This document shows, in pieces, positions 58,826-64,000 of a stretch of 64,000 bases of DNA. The stretch spans positions 124,001-188,000 of the forward strand of contig NZ_JAIQYY010000011.1 in NCBI RefSeq assembly GCF_020181035.1. Reading direction: 5' to 3'. The stretch's first letter is position 1; the number at the start of each line of letters is the position of its first letter. Under the pieces are notes generated by a model. The model saw only the letters and a program-made list of their open reading frames with translations. It was not told the DNA's origin and ran no database searches. The translations under genes were made by a program, and so were the position numbers. The stretch comes from Streptomyces sp. CoH27 (lineage in GTDB: Bacteria; Actinomycetota; Actinomycetes; Streptomycetales; Streptomycetaceae).

Positions 58826-60382
58826 CTACGACGGCCTGGCCATGGCCTTCACGAAGGCGCGCTCCACGTCCGCCGCCGACAGCACGCCGTAGATCTCGCC
58901 GGTCTCCTCCACGACCAGGTACTCGGTCGCCGGGGTGGCCCGCAGGACGTCCAGGAGGTCCTCGCCGGCCAGCTCGGCGGAGACGCGCATGCCCTCGGTG
59001 AGGTCCTGGGCGAGGCCGCTGACCGCGACCCAGGGGCGGCGGTGTTCGGGTACGCCGACGATGGCGGCCTCGCGGACCAGGGAGATCGGGTTGCCGTGGG
59101 CGTCGACCACGACCAGGGCCCGGGCGCCGGCGGCGTTGGCCCGGCGCAGGGCCTCGGACAGCGGGGTGTCGGTCTGCACGGGTACGGCCCGCCGGGTGAG
59201 GGTGCGGGCGCGCAGCTCGGGGAGGTGCTCGCGGAGCCGGGCCATGCGCAGGCTGTTGCCGGCGCCGGTCCAGATGATCGCGGCGAGGATGGCGGCGAGC
59301 AGGGCGTCGGTGACGGTGTCCATGCCGCTGACCTGGGTGCCGTCGCCGCCGAGCGCGCCGGACCGGTTCATCAGCGGCAGGCCGATCAGGACCGCGACGG
59401 CGAGGGCGCGGCCGACCCAGGCGGCGGCGATGGTGCCGCTCATCGGCCTGCCGGTGATCTTCCAGACGACGGCGCGGAGCATACGGCCGCCGTCCAGAGG
59501 CAGGCCGGGCAGGAGGTTGAAGGCCGCCACGATCAGGTTGGAGATCATCAGCCCGGCGAGCAGGACACCGGGCACGGAGCGGGGCTCGACGGGCTTCAGG
59601 GCGAGGTAGAACAGGCCGGCGAGGACGAGGGAGAGCAGCGGCCCGACGAAGGCCAGCACGAACTCCCGGCCCGGGGTCTCGGCCTCCTTCTCGATCTCGG
59701 AGACACCGCCGAAGAACTGGAGCTGGATGCGGCGCACCGGGAGCTTGAAGCGGATCGCGGCGACCGTGTGGGCCAGCTCGTGGACCAGCACAGAGGCGTA
59801 GAACGCGACGGCGAAGAACAGGGAGACCAGATAGCGGGCGGCGCCCAGCTCGGGCAGCACGCGGTCGAGCTGGCCGCCGAACACCCAGGTGATCAGCACG
59901 GCGACGAGGAACCAGCTGGGCGCCACGTACACCGGCACCCCGAAGGGCCGCCCCATGAGAATGCCCCCGCCCGGCTCCTTGGGCCGCGGCTGCGGCGGCT
60001 CGCCCTTGGCGATACCGGAGTGAGCGAGGGAGCGGTGCTCGGAGGGGGACGCGTCCCGGTGCTTGTCGGCAGGGGTGGCCGTGTCGTCGGCGAGGGTGGT
60101 GTTCCGGCCGGGGGAATCCCCGTCCTTGGCGTCCTTGCCGGGGGAATCCCCGTCCCTCGCGTCCCCGCCCTGGGTGCTCCCGGCCTCGGTACTCCCGGCC
60201 TCGGTGTTCCCGCCCCGGGCAGCCTCGCCGCGGGCGTCCCCCTCGTCGTCCGGGGAGCGGCCCGTGCCGGGGGTGTCGGGCTGGTCGGCGGGGGCGGTCG
60301 TCGGGGCCGTAGGAACTGCGGGGTGCTCGGCCGGCTCGTCGTTGCCGGACCGCGGCTGCCCGCTCCCGCCGCTCACGTCCAC
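58826..60382 (-). CDS. Site-2-type M50 metalloprotease with CBS domains
   Basis: A 518-residue protein. The first 135 residues are low-complexity Ser/Asp/Gly. Then come about six membrane spans with the zinc motif in LVHELAHTVAA (HExxH) and the third ligand in LLPGLPLDGGRML. Two C-terminal CBS motifs (VQTDTPLSEALRRANAAGAR, DLLDVLRATPATEYLVVEE) could bind nucleotides. It cuts substrates in the membrane. GTG at 60382 follows GAGGGG. Confidence 0.93.
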   Translation of the reverse strand: MDVSGGSGQPRSGNDEPAEHPAVPTAPTTAPADQPDTPGTGRSPDDEGDARGEAARGGNTEAGSTEAGSTQGGDARDGDSPGKDAKDGDSPGRNTTLADDTATPADKHRDASPSEHRSLAHSGIAKGEPPQPRPKEPGGGILMGRPFGVPVYVAPSWFLVAVLITWVFGGQLDRVLPELGAARYLVSLFFAVAFYASVLVHELAHTVAAIRFKLPVRRIQLQFFGGVSEIEKEAETPGREFVLAFVGPLLSLVLAGLFYLALKPVEPRSVPGVLLAGLMISNLIVAAFNLLPGLPLDGGRMLRAVVWKITGRPMSGTIAAAWVGRALAVAVLIGLPLMNRSGALGGDGTQVSGMDTVTDALLAAILAAIIWTGAGNSLRMARLREHLPELRARTLTRRAVPVQTDTPLSEALRRANAAGARALVVVDAHGNPISLVREAAIVGVPEHRRPWVAVSGLAQDLTEGMRVSAELAGEDLLDVLRATPATEYLVVEETGEIYGVLSAADVERAFVKAMARPS

Positions 60383-60560
60383 GGTGTCCCCTCGTTCGAA
60401 GCGTCTTCCGCGCCTGCCGGGCGGAAGGGTCTGAGGTCGATGGTATGCGGCCGTCGCGGCACGTTTCGCCCCGGCACCCCCGGTGTTCGCCCCGCAGTTG
60501 CGCGGGCGGCGCGGGCGGGGAGTGGGTCACTGTCAGTGGTGGGCCGTAAGGTCTGTGGGC

Positions 60561-61451
<891 letters not shown>

Positions 61452-61465
61452 CGAAGGAGTGTCAC

Positions 61466-62137
61466 GTGGCCATCCGCGTCCTACTGGTCGACGACCAGCC
61501 CCTGCTGCGTACGGGTTTCCGGATGATCCTGGAGGCCGAGCAGGACATCGCGGTCGTGGGCGAGGCCGGTGACGGCCTGCAGGCCCTCGATCAGGTACGG
61601 GCCCTGCAGCCGGACGTCGTCCTGATGGACATCCGTATGCCGCGGATGGACGGGGTGGAGGCGACCCGGCAGATCACCGGGCCCGACCGGTCCGGCCCGG
61701 CGAAGGTGCTCGTACTGACCACGTTCGATCTCGACGAGTACGTGGTGGAGGCGCTGCGCGCCGGGGCCAGCGGCTTCCTGTTGAAGGACGCCCCCGCCAA
61801 CGAGCTGGTGCAGGCGATCCGCGTGGTCGCGGCCGGGGAGGCGATGCTGGCGCCGAGCATCACGCGCCGGCTGCTGGACAAGTACGCCACGCATCTGCCG
61901 TCCGGCGAGGAGCCGGTGCCGGACACCCTGCACACCCTCACCGACCGTGAGGTGGAGGTGCTGAAGCTGGTGGCGCGCGGCCTGTCCAACGCGGAGATCG
62001 CCGCCGACCTGTTCGTCAGCGAGACCACCGTGAAGACGCATGTGGGGCATGTGCTGACCAAGCTGGGCCTGCGGGACCGGGTGCAGGCGGCGGTGTACGC
62101 GTACGAGAGCGGGCTCGTCCGCCCCGGCGCACAGTAG
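61466..62137 (+). CDS. NarL/FixJ-family response regulator
   Basis: A 223-residue regulator. The receiver domain has the acidic pocket VDDQ, the phospho-acceptor Asp in VLMDIRMPRMDG, Thr and Lys in LTTFD and LLKDA. The C-terminal LuxR helix-turn-helix is LTDREVEVLKLVARGLSNAE and VKTHVGHVLTKLGLRDRVQA. No sensor kinase is adjacent. GTG at 61466 follows AAGGAG. It is 14 bases downstream of the nuclease gene. Confidence 0.94.
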   Translation: MAIRVLLVDDQPLLRTGFRMILEAEQDIAVVGEAGDGLQALDQVRALQPDVVLMDIRMPRMDGVEATRQITGPDRSGPAKVLVLTTFDLDEYVVEALRAGASGFLLKDAPANELVQAIRVVAAGEAMLAPSITRRLLDKYATHLPSGEEPVPDTLHTLTDREVEVLKLVARGLSNAEIAADLFVSETTVKTHVGHVLTKLGLRDRVQAAVYAYESGLVRPGAQ

Positions 62138-62161
62138 GCACCAGGAGCGTACGACGGCGAA

Positions 62162-62192
62162 GGGCGCCCCTCTCCCGTGGAGAAGGGCGCCC
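62162..62192. terminator. Terminator between convergent genes
   Basis: GGGCGCCCCTCTCC and GGAGAAGGGCGCCC pair around CGT with one bulge, between the response regulator and the binding-protein gene. Confidence 0.75.
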
Positions 62193-62212
62193 GTGCCGTA
62201 GCCGGCGTCAGG

Positions 62213-63817
62213 TCAGCCGCTCACACCACGGCCGAGCTCCCACAGCTGAAGCGTCGAGGAGGAGTTGAGGGCGTACGCCACACCCGTGATGTCGTCCCGT
62301 GCGGCGACGTACTGCTTGCCCTGCCACAGCGGCAGGATCGGGACGTCGTCGGCGACGGTGTCCTGGATCGAGGTCAGGCTCTTGGTGGCGGCGGCCCGGT
62401 CGGCCTCGCGACGGGACGCCGGGATCAGCGTGTGCTCGATGGTGGGGTTGGAGTACGGCGAGCCGAGGGTGTTGTCCGCGTCGAGGAACGGCGCGAGGAA
62501 GTTGTCGGCGTCGGGGAAGTCGGGGAACCAGCCCATGCCGTAGACGTCGTACTGGCCCTTCTTCTCGGCGGGCCGGAACTGGTCCCAGGGGTGGCCCTGG
62601 ATGGAGGCGTCGAACAGGCCGCTGTCGTTGAGCTGCTTCTGCAGGACCTCGAACTCCTGCTTGGTGGCCGAGCCGTAGTGGTCGGTGGTGTAGTGCAGCG
62701 TCAGCTTCACCGGGGTGGTGATGCCGGCCTTCGTCAGCAGGTCCTTCGCCTTGGCGACGCTGGGGTTGCCGTACTTGTTGAAGAACGAGTTGGAGTGACC
62801 GGTGATGGTCGCCGGGACCAGCGAGTACAGCGGCTCGGCCTGGGTGCCGTAGACCTTGGAGACCAGTTCGCCGCGGTTGATCAGCTGCGCCATGGCCTGG
62901 CGGACGGCCTTGGACTTCACGCTGGTCGCGTCGGTGTTGAAGGCCAGGTAGCGGATCTCCAGGCCCGGCATCTCCACCAGGTCGACCTTGTTGCCGGTGC
63001 CGGCGTCCAGCTTCTGGATCTGCGCGGGGTCCATGGTGCGGGTCATGACGTCGATGTCGCCCTTGTCGATCGCCGCGCCCATGGCGCCGGCGGAGTCGTA
63101 GGAGCGCATCACGACCTTGTTGTTGTTCACCGTCACCGCGCCCTTGTACGAAGGGTTCTTGGTGAAGGTGGCGCTGACGATCGCGTTGTCCTTGACGTCG
63201 GCCTGGAACGTGTAGGGACCGGAGCCGTCCAGCGAGAAGCCGTCGCGCAGCTTGCCCTGCTGGTAGTCCTTCGGGTTGACGATGCCCGCGACCGGGGTGG
63301 ACAGCTTGTACGGGAAGGTGGCGTCGGCCGCGTTGAGGTGGAAGATGACCTCTTTGTCGCCCTGCGTCTCGATCGTGTCGATGGTGTTCAGCAGCGAGGA
63401 GACGCCGCTGTCGGCCTTGAGGTGCAGGGCACGCTCGATGGAGAACTTCACGTCCTGGGCGGTCACCGGGTCGCCGTTGGCGAACTTCAGTCCGTCGCGC
63501 AGCTTGCAGGCGTAGCGCTCGCTGCCGCTGTCGGTGAAGCCGCAGCTCTCGGCGGCGTCCGGGACCAGGTCGCCCTCGCCCTTGGGCAGGGTCATCAGCG
63601 TCTGCACGGTCTGCCGCAGGATGTTCCAGGTGCCGACGTCGTAGGCGTAGGCCGGGTCGAGGGGCGCAGGGGCATCGCTGGTGGCGGTGAACCGGTCCGT
63701 GGTGCCGACGACGATCGCGTCGCCGTTCTTGCCCCCGCTGCCGGATCCGCCGCACGCGGCGAGAACCGGGGTGAGCAGGCCGGCCACCGCCGGCAGCACC
63801 AAAGTCTTACGGTTCAT
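62213..63817 (-). CDS. Peptide/nickel-type ABC transporter binding lipoprotein
   Basis: A 534-residue family 5 solute-binding protein (SBP_bac_5). The lipobox is PVLAACG. The domain has typical stretches such as YACKLRDGLKFANGDPVTAQDVKFSIERAL, SGPYTFQAD, AFNTDATSVKSKAVRQAMAQL, YDVYGMGWFPDFPDADNFLAP and DDVPILPLWQGKQY. It is expected to bring peptides to an ABC importer. The permease and ATPase genes are not within the window and would lie elsewhere or upstream. The 183 bases upstream to the window end contain its promoter but no gene. Confidence 0.95.
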   Translation of the reverse strand: MNRKTLVLPAVAGLLTPVLAACGGSGSGGKNGDAIVVGTTDRFTATSDAPAPLDPAYAYDVGTWNILRQTVQTLMTLPKGEGDLVPDAAESCGFTDSGSERYACKLRDGLKFANGDPVTAQDVKFSIERALHLKADSGVSSLLNTIDTIETQGDKEVIFHLNAADATFPYKLSTPVAGIVNPKDYQQGKLRDGFSLDGSGPYTFQADVKDNAIVSATFTKNPSYKGAVTVNNNKVVMRSYDSAGAMGAAIDKGDIDVMTRTMDPAQIQKLDAGTGNKVDLVEMPGLEIRYLAFNTDATSVKSKAVRQAMAQLINRGELVSKVYGTQAEPLYSLVPATITGHSNSFFNKYGNPSVAKAKDLLTKAGITTPVKLTLHYTTDHYGSATKQEFEVLQKQLNDSGLFDASIQGHPWDQFRPAEKKGQYDVYGMGWFPDFPDADNFLAPFLDADNTLGSPYSNPTIEHTLIPASRREADRAAATKSLTSIQDTVADDVPILPLWQGKQYVAARDDITGVAYALNSSSTLQLWELGRGVSG

Positions 63818-64000
63818 GCGGGAGTTTCTCCAGAGCTGTTCGGGTCCGTGTATCCGGCACGCAGGGGGTGGAGGCGGCGGAAACGCGGGGGGTTACGGCG
63901 ATGTTCTCGCGATGAGATTAGTCCGCGCCCGCAGGAGGGTTCACGGCCCCGCGAGTTGACCGGCCATCACGCAGTGAAACCGGCTGTGGACACACCGAAA

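Overview
The window is chromosomal DNA of a high-GC actinomycete, almost certainly a Streptomyces. Coding sequence has very strong G/C preference at third codon positions, and GTG and TTG starts are common. It carries a conservon (cvnABCD plus P450), a Pup-proteasome locus and a gamma-glutamylethanolamide synthetase cluster. From memory, the gene order follows the S. coelicolor chromosome from about SCO1592 to SCO1655; no alignment was run. No rRNA, tRNA, insertion sequence, prophage or CRISPR array was seen.

Layout. 1-10.2 kb holds a truncated HTH/TPR regulator, a membrane SpoIIE-type phosphatase, pheST, a soluble histidine kinase, a TrmH-family RNA methylase and the translation operon infC-rpmI-rplT. 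infC appears to start at a non-canonical ATC codon behind a structured leader. 10.5-16.2 kb holds a DUF1844 protein, an SseB-like protein, a serine beta-lactamase-like secreted protein, and an orphan mycosin protease translationally coupled to a very disordered membrane protein. 16.5-22.8 kb holds a PLP-dependent D-threonine-aldolase-like enzyme, then a gamma-glutamylation catabolic cluster: short-chain dehydrogenase, aldehyde dehydrogenase, GlnA4-like synthetase, divergent GntR regulator and class I glutamine amidotransferase. The regulator's probable operator occurs twice. 22.8-32.2 kb is mixed: phosphotransferase, LysR with a divergent TDT exporter, BtuF-like protein with an XRE-cupin regulator, 5'-3' exonuclease, iron-regulated siderophore-interacting flavoprotein, 5'-nucleotidase, acetyltransferase and pseudouridine synthase.

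32.2-36.8 kb is a complete conservon (cvnA-B-C-D-cyp, all overlapping or closely spaced). Its P450 lacks the ExxR motif, as in CYP157C1. 37.2-44.2 kb holds the Ski2/HelY-type helicase, tatC, tatA, two small proteins and pafC-pafB. 44.3-56.2 kb continues the Pup-proteasome locus: two FKBP isomerases, pafA with a co-transcribed MFS gene, a divergent LacI regulator, an acetyltransferase pseudogene, prcA, prcB, an apparent remnant of an HNH endonuclease, pup, dop and arc. 56.7-63.8 kb holds a ferredoxin, a secreted protein, TrmI, an M50 site-2-type protease, a RecB-like nuclease, a NarL-type response regulator and a peptide-transporter binding lipoprotein.

How it works together. Pup is deamidated by Dop, ligated to proteins by PafA, and its conjugates are unfolded by Arc into the PrcBA chamber; PafBC is the DNA-damage activator usually encoded with pafA. 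The GlnA4 cluster would glutamylate an amine (best guess ethanolamine), oxidise it while protected, and release glutamate. The most notable sequence-level points are the two GntR operator copies, the ATC start and attenuator of infC, the two precisely definable lesions in the acetyltransferase pseudogene, the endonuclease remnant next to prcB, and three copies of an interspersed repeat, one of which forms the 3' end of a gene.
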